Shown piece after piece: positions 49,960 to 58,883 of a DNA stretch of 64,000 nucleotides. Under the pieces are notes generated by a model. The model had not been told where the DNA came from. It ran no database searches and saw only the letters and a program-made list of their open reading frames with translations. The position numbers were made by a program, and so were the translations under genes. Where the stretch lies: positions 2,976,001 through 3,040,000 of the forward strand of contig NZ_CP093341.1 of NCBI RefSeq assembly GCF_022637455.1, given 5' to 3'. Positions within the stretch are counted from its first letter, which is position 1; every line of letters begins with the position of its first letter. The DNA comes from Lysobacter sp. S4-A87 (GTDB taxonomy: Bacteria > Pseudomonadota > Gammaproteobacteria > Xanthomonadales > Xanthomonadaceae).

Positions 49960-51641
49960 TGGCCATGTGGCGGCTACTCAGGCGGATCTGCCCATGGCTG
50001 CTGGCCGTGTCGGCGGCAACGGCACACGCGGGCGAACCGGTGCTGTTCGACTGGTTCGAATACGAAGGTCACGACGCGACGTTCGAGCAGCCGTTGCCGA
50101 AGGGCAGCTACCGCAACCCGGTGCTCGCCGGATTCCATCCGGACCCGGCGGTGGTGCGCGCCGGTGACCGCTACTACCTGGTCAACTCCAGCTTCAGCTA
50201 CTTCCCGGGCATCCCGGTATTCGAGAGCCGGGACCTGGTGCACTGGACCCAGATCGGCAATGCGATCGAGCGGCCGTCACAGCTGGACTTCGACGGCCTG
50301 GGCATGTCGCGCGGCGTGTTCGCACCGACGATCGCCTACCACGACGGCATCTTCTACGTCGTCAACACCGCGGTCGACAACGGCGGCAACTTCCTGGTGA
50401 CGGCGAAGGATCCGGCTGGCCCGTGGTCGGATCCGGTCTGGCTGCCGACCATCGACGGCATCGACCCGTCCTTGTTCTTCGACCGCGACGGCAAGACCTA
50501 CCTGCTCAACAACGGCGAACCGGAAGGCAAGCCGCGCTACGACGGTCATCGTGCGATCTGGATGCAGGAGTTCGACCTGGCGCAGCGCAAGCCGGTCGGT
50601 CCGCGCAAGGTGCTGATCGACGGCGGTGTCGATCCGTCGAAGAACCCGATCTGGATCGAAGGCCCACACATCTACCAGCGCGAGGGCTGGTACTACCTGG
50701 TCTGCGCCGAGGGCGGCACCGGCCCGGATCACTCGCAAGTCGTGCTGCGCAGCCGCACGGTGTGGGGGCCGTACGCGCCTTACCCGGGCAATCCCATCCT
50801 GACCCAGCGCGATCTCGACCCGGCGCGCGCGAATCCGATCACCAACGCCGGCCATGCCGACCTGGTCGAAGGGCTCGACGGCAGCTGGTGGGCGATCTTC
50901 CTCGCCAGCCGCAACTATGGCGGCGTGCACTACAACACCGGCCGCGAGACCTACCTGCTGCCGGTGACGTGGAAGGATGGATGGCCGGTCATCCTCGATC
51001 ACGGGCGCGCGATCCCGCAGGTCCTGCCGGGTCCGGCCTTCATGGAACGCGGCAAGTCGCAGGCGCCGATGACCGGCAACTTCACCTGGCGCGACGAGTT
51101 CGACAAGCCCGCGCTCGATCGCGCGTGGATGCATGTGCGCGTACCGAAGCAGCCCTGGGCCGACCTGGCCGCCAGGCGTGGCCAGCTGACGATCCATCCG
51201 CTGGCCGAAGGGCTGGACACGTTGCGCAATCCGTCGTTCCTGGCACGGCGGCAGCAGCACCTTGCCTTCGAGGCGAGTACCGCGCTGACGGTGCCGGTGG
51301 AGCAGGGCACGGACGCCGGCATCGCCGCGTTCCAGAACGAGCGCTACTGGTACTTCCTGGGTGTGCGCCGCGTCGCCGCCGGCCTCGAGCTGTTCCTTCA
51401 GCGCAGCAGCGACGGCAAGGCCAGCACCGTCGCTACCAGGACGATCGCTGCCGACGCGAAGACATTGAAACTGAAGATCGCCGGTGACAGCGGTGCCTAC
51501 TCGTTCGCCTTCGATGCCGACGGCAAGGGCTGGCAGTGGCTGCGGCGAAATGACGACGGCACCATCCTCAGCACCGATGTCGCCGGCGGATTCGTTGGCG
51601 CGGTGGTGGGCCCCTATGCGAGTGTGGAGACGGACAAATGA
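49959..51641 (+). CDS. GH43 beta-xylosidase/arabinofuranosidase, exported
   Basis: The protein has 560 residues. A signal (LLAVSAATAHAG) precedes the five-bladed propeller: NPVLAGFHPDPAVVR with base D62, GIDPSLFFDRDGK with the middle Asp, and acid E234 in NPIWIEGPHIYQ. A C-terminal beta-sandwich from about 370 (NFTWRDEFDKPALDRAWMHV) matches the usual GH43 beta-xylosidase ending. It would trim xylose or arabinose from xylo-oligosaccharides in the periplasm. The ATG overlaps the manD stop by one base (TGATG). Confidence 0.92.
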   Translation: MAMWRLLRRICPWLLAVSAATAHAGEPVLFDWFEYEGHDATFEQPLPKGSYRNPVLAGFHPDPAVVRAGDRYYLVNSSFSYFPGIPVFESRDLVHWTQIGNAIERPSQLDFDGLGMSRGVFAPTIAYHDGIFYVVNTAVDNGGNFLVTAKDPAGPWSDPVWLPTIDGIDPSLFFDRDGKTYLLNNGEPEGKPRYDGHRAIWMQEFDLAQRKPVGPRKVLIDGGVDPSKNPIWIEGPHIYQREGWYYLVCAEGGTGPDHSQVVLRSRTVWGPYAPYPGNPILTQRDLDPARANPITNAGHADLVEGLDGSWWAIFLASRNYGGVHYNTGRETYLLPVTWKDGWPVILDHGRAIPQVLPGPAFMERGKSQAPMTGNFTWRDEFDKPALDRAWMHVRVPKQPWADLAARRGQLTIHPLAEGLDTLRNPSFLARRQQHLAFEASTALTVPVEQGTDAGIAAFQNERYWYFLGVRRVAAGLELFLQRSSDGKASTVATRTIAADAKTLKLKIAGDSGAYSFAFDADGKGWQWLRRNDDGTILSTDVAGGFVGAVVGPYASVETDK

Positions 51642-51668
51642 ATGAGATTCGCCGCGAAGATTTCTGTT

Positions 51669-51753
51669 CGTCATTGCCGCGCAGGCGGCAATCCATGGAC
51701 GTTGTCACTTCACGAGCAGCGTCCCTGGATCCCCGCCTTCGCGGGTATGACGG
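51669..51753. repeat. 85-bp dispersed repeat, copy 1
   Basis: The ends are imperfect inverted repeats: CGTCATTGCCGCGCAGGCGG at the left and CCGCCTTCGCGGGTATGACG at the right, with ATCCATGG and CCCTGGAT between. It lies between the GH43 and GH3 genes. A second copy of the same length lies after the GH3 gene (54450-54534). It resembles the non-autonomous palindromic units common in this family of bacteria. Confidence 0.8.
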
Positions 51754-51766
51754 CTGCAGAAGAGAA

Positions 51767-54442
51767 GTGGGTGCATCCTTGCACGCGGTCATCGCGGCCG
51801 TGCTGTTTGCCGCCAGCGCGCAGGGGTTCTGCGCGCCTGCCATGGCCGACGTGAAGGCGCCGGGCTACCTCGACCTCAACCGCAGCTTCGAGGAGCGCGC
51901 CGCCGACCTCGTCTCGCGCATGACCCTCGAAGAGAAGGCCGCGCAGATGCAGAACGGCGCGCCCGCCATCGAGCGCCTCGGCGTGCCGGCCTACGACTGG
52001 TGGAACGAAGCGCTGCATGGCGTCGCGCGCGCCGGTGCGGCCACCGTGTTCCCGCAGGCGATCGGCATGGCGGCGACCTTCGATGTCCCGCTGATGAGCC
52101 AGACCGCCACCGTGATCAGCGACGAAGCACGCGCCAAGCACCACGAGTTCGCGCGGCAGGGGCAGCACGGCCGCTATCAGGGCCTGACGTTCTGGTCGCC
52201 CAACATCAACATCTTCCGCGACCCGCGCTGGGGCCGCGGCCAGGAAACCTACGGCGAGGATCCGTACCTCACCGCGCGCATGGGCGTGACGTTCGTCAAG
52301 GGCCTGCAGGGCGATGACCCGAAGTACCGCAAGCTCGACGCCACCGCCAAGCACTTCGCCGTGCACAGCGGTCCCGAAGCCGATCGCCATACCTTCGACG
52401 CGCGCCCCAGCGAACGGGACCTGTACGAGACCTACCTGCCCGCGTTCGAGGTGCTGGTGAAGGAAGGCCAGGTCGACGCGGTGATGGGTGCCTACAACCG
52501 CGTCTACGGCGAGTCCGCCAGCGCCAGCAAGTTCCTGCTGCAGGACACCCTGCGCCGCGACTGGGGCTTCAAGGGCTACGTCGTCTCCGACTGCTGGGCC
52601 ATCGTCGACATCTGGAAGCACCACAAGATCGTCGCCACGCCGGAGGAGGCCGCGGCGCTGGCGGTGAAGAACGGCACCAACCTCGACTGCGGCGACACCT
52701 ACACGCCATCCCTACCGGTTGCGGTGAAGAAGGGACTGATCAGCGAAGCCGAGATCGACCATGCGCTGACGCAGCTGTTCACCGCGCGGATGCGCCTGGG
52801 CATGTTCGACCCGCCGGAGAAAGTCCGCTGGGCCGGCATCCCGTACCCGGTCAACCAGGCGCCGGCGCATGACGCGCTGTCGCGCAAGGTCGCGCAGGAA
52901 TCGATCGTGCTGCTGAAGAACGACGGCGTGCTGCCGTTGTCGCGCGATACCAGGCGCATCGCCGTGGTCGGCCCGACCGCCGACGACACCATGGCGCTGC
53001 TGGGCAACTACTACGGCACGCCAGCCGCGCCGGTGACCATCCTGCAGGGCATCCGCGAAGCCGCGCCGAACGCGCAGGTGGTGCATGCGCGCGGCGTCGA
53101 CCTGGTGGAAGGCCGCGACGATCCGGCGGCCACGCCGCTGATCGAACCGCAGTACCTTCGCCCGGAGAAGGACTCCAGCGAACGCGGCCTGCGCGGCGAG
53201 TACTTCCGCAGCCGCGACCTGTCGGGCAAGCCGGCCCTGGTCCGCGTCGATTCGCAGATCGGCTTCCGCTGGGACCGCGGCTCGCCGACCGACAACCTGA
53301 TGGCGCGCGGTGAGGCGCACGGCGGGCAATCGGTGCCGTCGGACAACTTCAGCATCCGCTGGAGCGGCCAGCTGCTGCCGCCGGTGTCGGGCACCTACCA
53401 GCTGGAAGCATCGGCGAACGATGGTTTCCGCCTCTACCTGGATGGCAAGCCGGTGCTGGACCAGTGGAAGGACAGCGACCGCCTGCGCGCCGACAGCGCC
53501 ACGGTGACGCTGCAAGCCGGTCGCAGCTACGACCTCAAGCTTGAGTACTACGACGGCGAGCGCGATGCCGGCGTGCGCCTGGCCTGGCGCATGCCCGGGG
53601 CCAAGCCGCCGTTCGAGGAAGCACTGCAGGTGGCGCGCGAGTCCGACGTGGTGATCTTCGTCGGCGGCCTCACCGGCGACGTCGAAGGCGAGGAGATGAC
53701 GGTCAGTTACCCGGGTTTCGCCGGTGGCGACCGCACCGACATGCGCCTGCCGGCGACGCAGCGCAAGCTGCTCGAAGCACTGCACGCGACCGGCAAGCCG
53801 GTGGTGATGGTGCTGACTGCCGGCTCCGCGCTGGCGGTGGACTGGGCCAAGCAGAACGTGCCGGCGATCGTGATGGCCTGGTACCCGGGCCAGCGCGGCG
53901 GCAACGCGGTCGCCGACGTGCTGTTCGGCGATGCCAATCCGGCCGGTCGCCTCCCGGTCACGTTCTACAAGGCCGACGAGAAGTTGCCGGCATTCGACGA
54001 CTACTCGATGCAGGGACGCACCTACCGCTACTTCGAGGGCGAGCCGCTGTATCCGTTCGGACACGGCCTGTCGTACACGACGTTCGCGTACTTGGACCTG
54101 CGCCTGGACCGGACCATGGCCGGTCCGAAGCAGCCGGTGACAGCGACGGTGAAGGTGCGCAACAGCGGCAAGCGCGCCGGTGACGAGGTCGTGCAGCTGT
54201 ACGTGCGCGCGCTCGACCCGAAGCAGCCGCGTGCACGCAAGGACCTGCGTGGCTTCCAGCGCGTGACGCTGCAGCCGGGCGAGGAGCGCACGCTGACGTT
54301 CTCGCTCGATCCGTCGGTCGACCTGCGTTACTACGATGTCGGAAAGAAGGCGTACGCGGTCGATCCGGGCAGCTATGAGGTGCAGGTAGGCGCGTCGAGC
54401 GAGGACATCAGGGCAAGGGTCAAGCTGAGCGTAACCAGGTAA
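51767..54442 (+). CDS. GH3 beta-xylosidase/glucosidase with inserted PA14 domain
   Basis: From the GTG at 51767 the protein has 891 residues. A signal (LHAVIAAVLFAASAQGFCAP) is followed by the GH3 barrel (YDWWNEALHGVARAG, KHFAVHSGPEADRH, nucleophile D275 in GYVVSDCWAI), the C-terminal GH3 domain interrupted by a PA14 module (GLRGEYFRSRDLSGKP, then ASANDGFRLYLDGKPVLDQW), and a terminal fibronectin-type domain. The layout resembles periplasmic xylan-locus beta-xylosidases. The frame extends to an ATG at 51638 that overlaps the GH43 stop, but that segment is the 85-bp repeat in translation, so the later start is preferred. Confidence 0.92.
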   Translation: MGASLHAVIAAVLFAASAQGFCAPAMADVKAPGYLDLNRSFEERAADLVSRMTLEEKAAQMQNGAPAIERLGVPAYDWWNEALHGVARAGAATVFPQAIGMAATFDVPLMSQTATVISDEARAKHHEFARQGQHGRYQGLTFWSPNINIFRDPRWGRGQETYGEDPYLTARMGVTFVKGLQGDDPKYRKLDATAKHFAVHSGPEADRHTFDARPSERDLYETYLPAFEVLVKEGQVDAVMGAYNRVYGESASASKFLLQDTLRRDWGFKGYVVSDCWAIVDIWKHHKIVATPEEAAALAVKNGTNLDCGDTYTPSLPVAVKKGLISEAEIDHALTQLFTARMRLGMFDPPEKVRWAGIPYPVNQAPAHDALSRKVAQESIVLLKNDGVLPLSRDTRRIAVVGPTADDTMALLGNYYGTPAAPVTILQGIREAAPNAQVVHARGVDLVEGRDDPAATPLIEPQYLRPEKDSSERGLRGEYFRSRDLSGKPALVRVDSQIGFRWDRGSPTDNLMARGEAHGGQSVPSDNFSIRWSGQLLPPVSGTYQLEASANDGFRLYLDGKPVLDQWKDSDRLRADSATVTLQAGRSYDLKLEYYDGERDAGVRLAWRMPGAKPPFEEALQVARESDVVIFVGGLTGDVEGEEMTVSYPGFAGGDRTDMRLPATQRKLLEALHATGKPVVMVLTAGSALAVDWAKQNVPAIVMAWYPGQRGGNAVADVLFGDANPAGRLPVTFYKADEKLPAFDDYSMQGRTYRYFEGEPLYPFGHGLSYTTFAYLDLRLDRTMAGPKQPVTATVKVRNSGKRAGDEVVQLYVRALDPKQPRARKDLRGFQRVTLQPGEERTLTFSLDPSVDLRYYDVGKKAYAVDPGSYEVQVGASSEDIRARVKLSVTR

Positions 54443-54449
54443 ATGTCAC

Positions 54450-54534
54450 CGTCGTTCCCGCGAAGGCGGGAACCCATGGACGTCAACTACGCAACAGCAA
54501 CGTCCCTGGATCCCTGCCTTCGCGGGGATGACGG
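54450..54534. repeat. 85-bp dispersed repeat, copy 2
   Basis: The repeat fills the gap between the GH3 stop and the uxuB ribosome site. CGTCGTTCCCGCGAAGGCGG at the left pairs with CCTGCCTTCGCGGGGATGAC at the right. It has the same 85-nt length and the same CGTCCCTGGATCCC inner block as the copy at 51669-51753. Confidence 0.8.
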
Positions 54535-54557
54535 AAAAGGCAACTCGAAGGAACTCC

Positions 54558-56015
54558 ATGAATCACCGATTGAACCAGTCCGCCCTCGCCACGTTGCCGC
54601 CCGGCGTCGTGCGCCCCGCCTACGACCGCGCCGGCACCCGCATCGGCATCGTCCATATTGGTGCAGGCGCGTTCCATCGTGCCCACCAGGCGGTCTATCT
54701 CGATGACGTGCTCGCCAGGGAGCCGGACTGGGCGATCTGCGGCGTCAGCCTCAACAGCCCTGACGTGCGCGACGCGCTGCAGTCGCAGGACGGCCTCTAC
54801 ACACTGGCGCTGCTCGGGCAGAACCCGTCCCTGCGCGTGATCGGTTCGATCCGCGAACTGCTGTTCGCGCGCGAGCAACGCGAGCAGGTGCTGCGGCGCC
54901 TGGCCGACCCGCTGGTGCGCATCGTCACCCTGACCATCACCGAGAAGGGCTATTGCCTGGCAGGCCCGGACCTCGACCTGACCCATCCGGAGATCGTCCA
55001 CGACCTCGCCTCGCCGGGCGCGCCCAACGGCGCCATCGGTTACCTCGTGGCGGGACTGGCGGCGCGGCGCAGGCTGCGGCTGCCGCCGTTCACCGTGCTC
55101 AGCTGCGACAACCTCCCCGAGAACGGTCGCAAGCTGGGGCGTGCGGTGGTGCAGTACGCGTGGAAGATCGATCCCGAGCTCGCGCGCTGGATCGAGTCGG
55201 AGGTGGCCTTCCCGTGCTCGATGGTCGACAGCATCACTCCGGCAACCGACGACGCATTGCGCGATAAGGTTGCCGCGCAGCTGGGCTGCACCGACGCCTG
55301 GCCGGTTCAGCGCGAGGCCTACACGCAGTGGGTCGTCGAGGACAGCTTCTGCAACGGCCGGCCGGCGTTGGAGCGGGTCGGCGTGACCCTGAGCAGCGAC
55401 ATCGCCGGCTACGACCGCGCCAAGCTGCGCCTGCTCAACGCACCGCATTCGGCGCTGGCCTACCTGGGCGCGCTGATGGACATCGAGACCGTCGCGCAGG
55501 CGATGGCCGCGCCGGTGCTGGCCGGCTTTGTCGAGCGGCTGATGCACGACGGCATCGTGCCGAACGTCAAGGCGCCAGCCGGCTTCAACGCCGGCGCTTA
55601 CGTCGAGGCGATCCTGGCGCGCTTCCGCAACCCCGCCATCCAGCATCGACTGCTGCAGATCGCCTGGGACGGCTCGCAGAAGCTGCCGGTGCGGCTGCTG
55701 GGCACGATCGCCGATGCGCTCGCCGCAGGCCATCCGATCGACCTGCTGTGCCTGCCGGTGGCGGCGTGGATGCAGTTCGTGCGTCGACAGGCGCGCAACG
55801 GCGTGGCGCTGGTGGATCCGATGGCGGACGTCCTGGCCGAAGTGGGGCGCCAGGCGACGGGCGATGCGACGGCGGATGTCGACGCTTTCCTCGCGCTGGA
55901 CGCCGTGTTCGCGCCGCTGTCGGGCGACGCGCGTTTCGTTTCCGCCGTGAGTACAGCCTACGCCAGGCTCGGCGACGGCTCGCCCTCGACGGTGTGGCGG
56001 GCACTGGCGGACTGA
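54558..56015 (+). CDS. uxuB: Fructuronate reductase (mannitol dehydrogenase family)
   Basis: The protein has 485 residues of the polyol-specific long-chain dehydrogenase family: GIVHIGAGAFHRAHQAVYLDD (NAD loop), VTLTITEKGYCL, LSCDNLPENGRKL, SMVDSITPATDD, VVEDSFCNGRPALERVG and the catalytic Lys-containing KLRLLNAPHSALAYLG. In this operon the best reaction is D-fructuronate to D-mannonate with NADH. The ATG at 54558 has GAAGGA 5 nt upstream; a frame start at 54528 lies in the repeat. It is the last gene of the operon and converges on the ABC-F gene. Confidence 0.92.
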   Translation: MNHRLNQSALATLPPGVVRPAYDRAGTRIGIVHIGAGAFHRAHQAVYLDDVLAREPDWAICGVSLNSPDVRDALQSQDGLYTLALLGQNPSLRVIGSIRELLFAREQREQVLRRLADPLVRIVTLTITEKGYCLAGPDLDLTHPEIVHDLASPGAPNGAIGYLVAGLAARRRLRLPPFTVLSCDNLPENGRKLGRAVVQYAWKIDPELARWIESEVAFPCSMVDSITPATDDALRDKVAAQLGCTDAWPVQREAYTQWVVEDSFCNGRPALERVGVTLSSDIAGYDRAKLRLLNAPHSALAYLGALMDIETVAQAMAAPVLAGFVERLMHDGIVPNVKAPAGFNAGAYVEAILARFRNPAIQHRLLQIAWDGSQKLPVRLLGTIADALAAGHPIDLLCLPVAAWMQFVRRQARNGVALVDPMADVLAEVGRQATGDATADVDAFLALDAVFAPLSGDARFVSAVSTAYARLGDGSPSTVWRALAD

Positions 56016-56030
56016 CCAGGCCTCGGCGAC

Positions 56031-57644
56031 CTACATCAACGTCAACCGCCATCCCTGCGCACCGGCATCCAGCCGCGCATCCAGCGCCAGTCGTTGCAGG
56101 AATGCCTCGTCGTGCGACACCACCACCATCGCACCGGGATAGCGCAACAGCATCGCCTCCAACGCTTCGACCGACGCCAGGTCGAGATGGTTGGTGGGCT
56201 CGTCGAGCAGCAGCAGTTCGGCCGGCTGCACGCGATACACGGCGCACGCCAGCGCAGCCTTGAGGCGCTGCCCGCCGCTGAGGTGATCGTTCGGCATCAG
56301 TGCGGCCTCGCCGGGCAAGCCCAGCAAGGCCAGCCGCGTCCGCAGCTCGGCCTGGGTGGCGGTCGGATTCGCATCTGCCAGCGACTGCAGTGGGGAGGCC
56401 TGGGCGGCCAGCGTTTCCAGTTGCTGCCCCAGGTAGGCAGCGGGCACGTTGACCTCGCAGCGGCCGCCAGCAGGCGCCAGCGATCCGGCCAGCACTTTCA
56501 GCAATGTCGATTTGCCGCTGCCGTTCGCTCCGACCAGACCGATGCGCTGGCAGCCGCCGATATCGAGGTCGAGCGGATGGGCGGCAGCAGTGCCAAACGG
56601 CAATAGCAGCTGCTCCAGGCGCACCGCGCGACGTTGCGCCGCTGCCGGCGGCAACGGTGCGAACAACGCCACGGCCGGCTCGGATTCCACACGCTGGGAC
56701 GCTTCGCGCACGTCTTCCTCGCGCTTCGCGGCGAGGTCCGCGTGGCGGTGCTGCAGCTTGCCGGCGCTGGCCTGGCTCCACTGCTTCAGGTTGCCCAGCA
56801 GGATCTTGGCCTGGTTGGCGTCGCGCGCCTGCCGGGCATCGCGCGACTGGCGGCGTTGCTGGCGCTCGCGCTGCTCGCGCATCTCGGCCTCGCCGCGGCG
56901 GCGCTCCAGTTTCACTCTTGCCAGGTCGCGCTCGGCTTGCGCCTGATGACGCGCACGCGCCTGCGCGTAGAACGAATAGCCGCCCGCGTAGTCGTGCGCG
57001 CCGCCCGGCGTCAGTTCGACAATCCGTTCCATCGATTCGAGCAGTTCGCGGTCGTGGCTGACCACGAGCAATCCGCGCTGCCATCGGCGCAGCTGGTCGA
57101 GCAGGGCGCTGCGCTGATCCCGATCGAGATGGTTGCTGGGTTCATCGAGGACGAGGTAGTCGGCTTGGCCCAGCCACGCCCCGAGCAGCGCAACGCGGGT
57201 CAGTTCGCCGCCGCTCAGCGTGGCGGCAGGCCAGTGCGCGCGCAACTGGCCGAGACCGCACTCGATGAGTCCGGCCTGGAAGCGCTCGCGCATGTCCCAG
57301 CGGTCGACGACCAGATCGAAATCGGCCACGTCCACGCTGCCGTTTTCGATACGCGCCAGTGCGTCCAGAACCGGTCGCACGCCGGCCACCGACGCGACAC
57401 TGGCGCCCTGCGCAGGGACGATCTGTTGTGGCAGGTAATGCACCGATCCGGCACGCAGGCACTGCCCGCCGGTTGGCGCCAGGTCGCCAGCCACGATGCG
57501 CGCGAGGACGCTCTTGCCCACGCCGTTGCGACCGACCAGGCCGGTACGGCGCTGGTCGAGCTGGACGTCGAGATCGGTGAAAAGCGGCCTGCCGTCAGGC
57601 AGGACAAATGCGACGCGCTCAAGCGCGAGCAAGGGTGTGGTCAT
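56031..57644 (-). CDS. ABC-F family ATPase
   Basis: The protein has 537 residues. Two ABC cassettes are present, with Walker A GRNGVGKSVL and GANGSGKSTL, signatures LSGGELTRV and LSGGQRLKAA, and Walker B DEPSNHLD and DEPTNHLD. They are joined by a highly basic or Glu/Arg/Gln-rich linker (AQAERDLARVKLERRRGEAE). No membrane domain is present, so it acts on ribosomes, either as a translation factor or as an antibiotic-protection protein. The start at 57644 has GGAG 7 nt upstream. It is transcribed against both xylan operons and is probably not part of them. Confidence 0.92.
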   Translation of the reverse strand: MTTPLLALERVAFVLPDGRPLFTDLDVQLDQRRTGLVGRNGVGKSVLARIVAGDLAPTGGQCLRAGSVHYLPQQIVPAQGASVASVAGVRPVLDALARIENGSVDVADFDLVVDRWDMRERFQAGLIECGLGQLRAHWPAATLSGGELTRVALLGAWLGQADYLVLDEPSNHLDRDQRSALLDQLRRWQRGLLVVSHDRELLESMERIVELTPGGAHDYAGGYSFYAQARARHQAQAERDLARVKLERRRGEAEMREQRERQQRRQSRDARQARDANQAKILLGNLKQWSQASAGKLQHRHADLAAKREEDVREASQRVESEPAVALFAPLPPAAAQRRAVRLEQLLLPFGTAAAHPLDLDIGGCQRIGLVGANGSGKSTLLKVLAGSLAPAGGRCEVNVPAAYLGQQLETLAAQASPLQSLADANPTATQAELRTRLALLGLPGEAALMPNDHLSGGQRLKAALACAVYRVQPAELLLLDEPTNHLDLASVEALEAMLLRYPGAMVVVSHDEAFLQRLALDARLDAGAQGWRLTLM

Positions 57645-57818
57645 GCGTACTCCAGGAGATGCCAGGGTCCGGGCCACCCGGATGGGGTGGAGGCGGTCAG
57701 GCCGTCAAGACGACGGCGGCATCACTGGCGCATGGCGCAACACCTCGGAGCAGTATGGAGAACGGGGGCGATTATAGCGGCCAGAAGCGCGGCCGCTCGC
57801 CGCGCCCGGCCGCGCCGG

Positions 57819-58883
57819 TCAGTCGCGGTTACCGGTCGGGCGTTGGAACCCCAGGCCGGTGACCGCCACGCGCACGCGCGCCACGAAGCTGTGCGAGGTC
57901 AGGTACAGCGTGTGGCCGTCGTCGCCGAAAGCGCAGTTCGACACGCGCGAGCCGGTCTCGATCAGGCCCAGTCGCTTGCAGTTGGCATCCATCACCAGCA
58001 GGCCGCCCGGCGCGGAGGCGAACAGGTGTCCGTCGCTGGACAGGCATAGCCCGTCCGGCGCGCCGCTGGCACCGGCGGCAACCAGGTCCGACGCGTCGGC
58101 AAGCACGCGCCGGTCGAGCACGTCGCCGCGATCGTCCAGCCGGTACGCCATCCACACCGGATGCTTCTCGTCCGAGTTGGCCACGTAGAGCGTGTGTTCG
58201 TCGGGCGAGAGTGCGACCCCGTTGGGGAAGCGCAGGCCGCCTTCAATCAGGTGCACCGAGCCGTCGCGGTCCAGACGGTAGACGCCGTTGACCGGCTGCT
58301 CCTTCAGCGGTGATTCGTCGATGCCCTTGAGGCCGTACGGCGGATCGGTGAAGTACACCGATCCATTGCGGTGGCGGATGACATCGTTGGGACTGTTGAG
58401 GCGCTTGCCCTGGTAGGTCGCGGCAAGCGTGGTCTTCTGCTTCGTCGCCGGGTCCAGACGCGCGATCAGGCGCGAACCGGAATCGGCGAGCAGCACCGTA
58501 CCGGCCGGTTCGACATCCAGCCCATTCGCCCCGGCCTCGCGCAGCCCGTCCAGTTCCGCGCCGCCGTAACCCGATGGCTTGAGGAACACCGCCAGGCCGT
58601 CGCGCGATGACCAGCGGTACATCGTGTTGCCGGGCACGTCGTTGAACAGCAGGTAGTGGCCGTCCTGCATCCACAGCGGCCCTTCGGACCAGGTGAAGCC
58701 TTCGGCGATCCGCTCGATGCGCGCGTCAGGCGCGACGATCGCGCGCAGGGCGTCGTCGTACACGGTGATCCGCCCAACGGTCGGGTATGCGTGCGTGGCG
58801 GCCGGGTCGACCGCGGGTGCGCACGCGGTTGCCGCCGCCAGCAGTGTGGCGACAAGCGCGCTTTGGAGCACGTGGTGACGCAT
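57819..58883 (-). CDS. SMP-30/gluconolactonase-type lactonase, lipoprotein
   Basis: The protein has 354 residues. A signal with a lipobox (LLAAATACAP) suggests a lipid anchor. The six-bladed propeller shows EGFTWSEGPLWMQDGHYLLF (metal Glu), GGAELDGLREAGANGLDVEP, LNSPNDVIRHRNGSVYFTDP (metal Asn, substrate loop) and SDGHLFASAPGGLLVMD. It would hydrolyse a sugar lactone, possibly xylonolactone or gluconolactone, in the periplasm. Its ATG overlaps the GH2 stop by one base, so it ends the uxaC-GH2-lactonase operon. Confidence 0.9.
   Translation of the reverse strand: MRHHVLQSALVATLLAAATACAPAVDPAATHAYPTVGRITVYDDALRAIVAPDARIERIAEGFTWSEGPLWMQDGHYLLFNDVPGNTMYRWSSRDGLAVFLKPSGYGGAELDGLREAGANGLDVEPAGTVLLADSGSRLIARLDPATKQKTTLAATYQGKRLNSPNDVIRHRNGSVYFTDPPYGLKGIDESPLKEQPVNGVYRLDRDGSVHLIEGGLRFPNGVALSPDEHTLYVANSDEKHPVWMAYRLDDRGDVLDRRVLADASDLVAAGASGAPDGLCLSSDGHLFASAPGGLLVMDANCKRLGLIETGSRVSNCAFGDDGHTLYLTSHSFVARVRVAVTGLGFQRPTGNRD

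Noticed and set aside
51638-51766. Start of the PA14-GH3 gene at the ATG overlapping the GH43 stop
   Set aside because: The added 43 residues are the translated 85-bp repeat and would bury the signal peptide.
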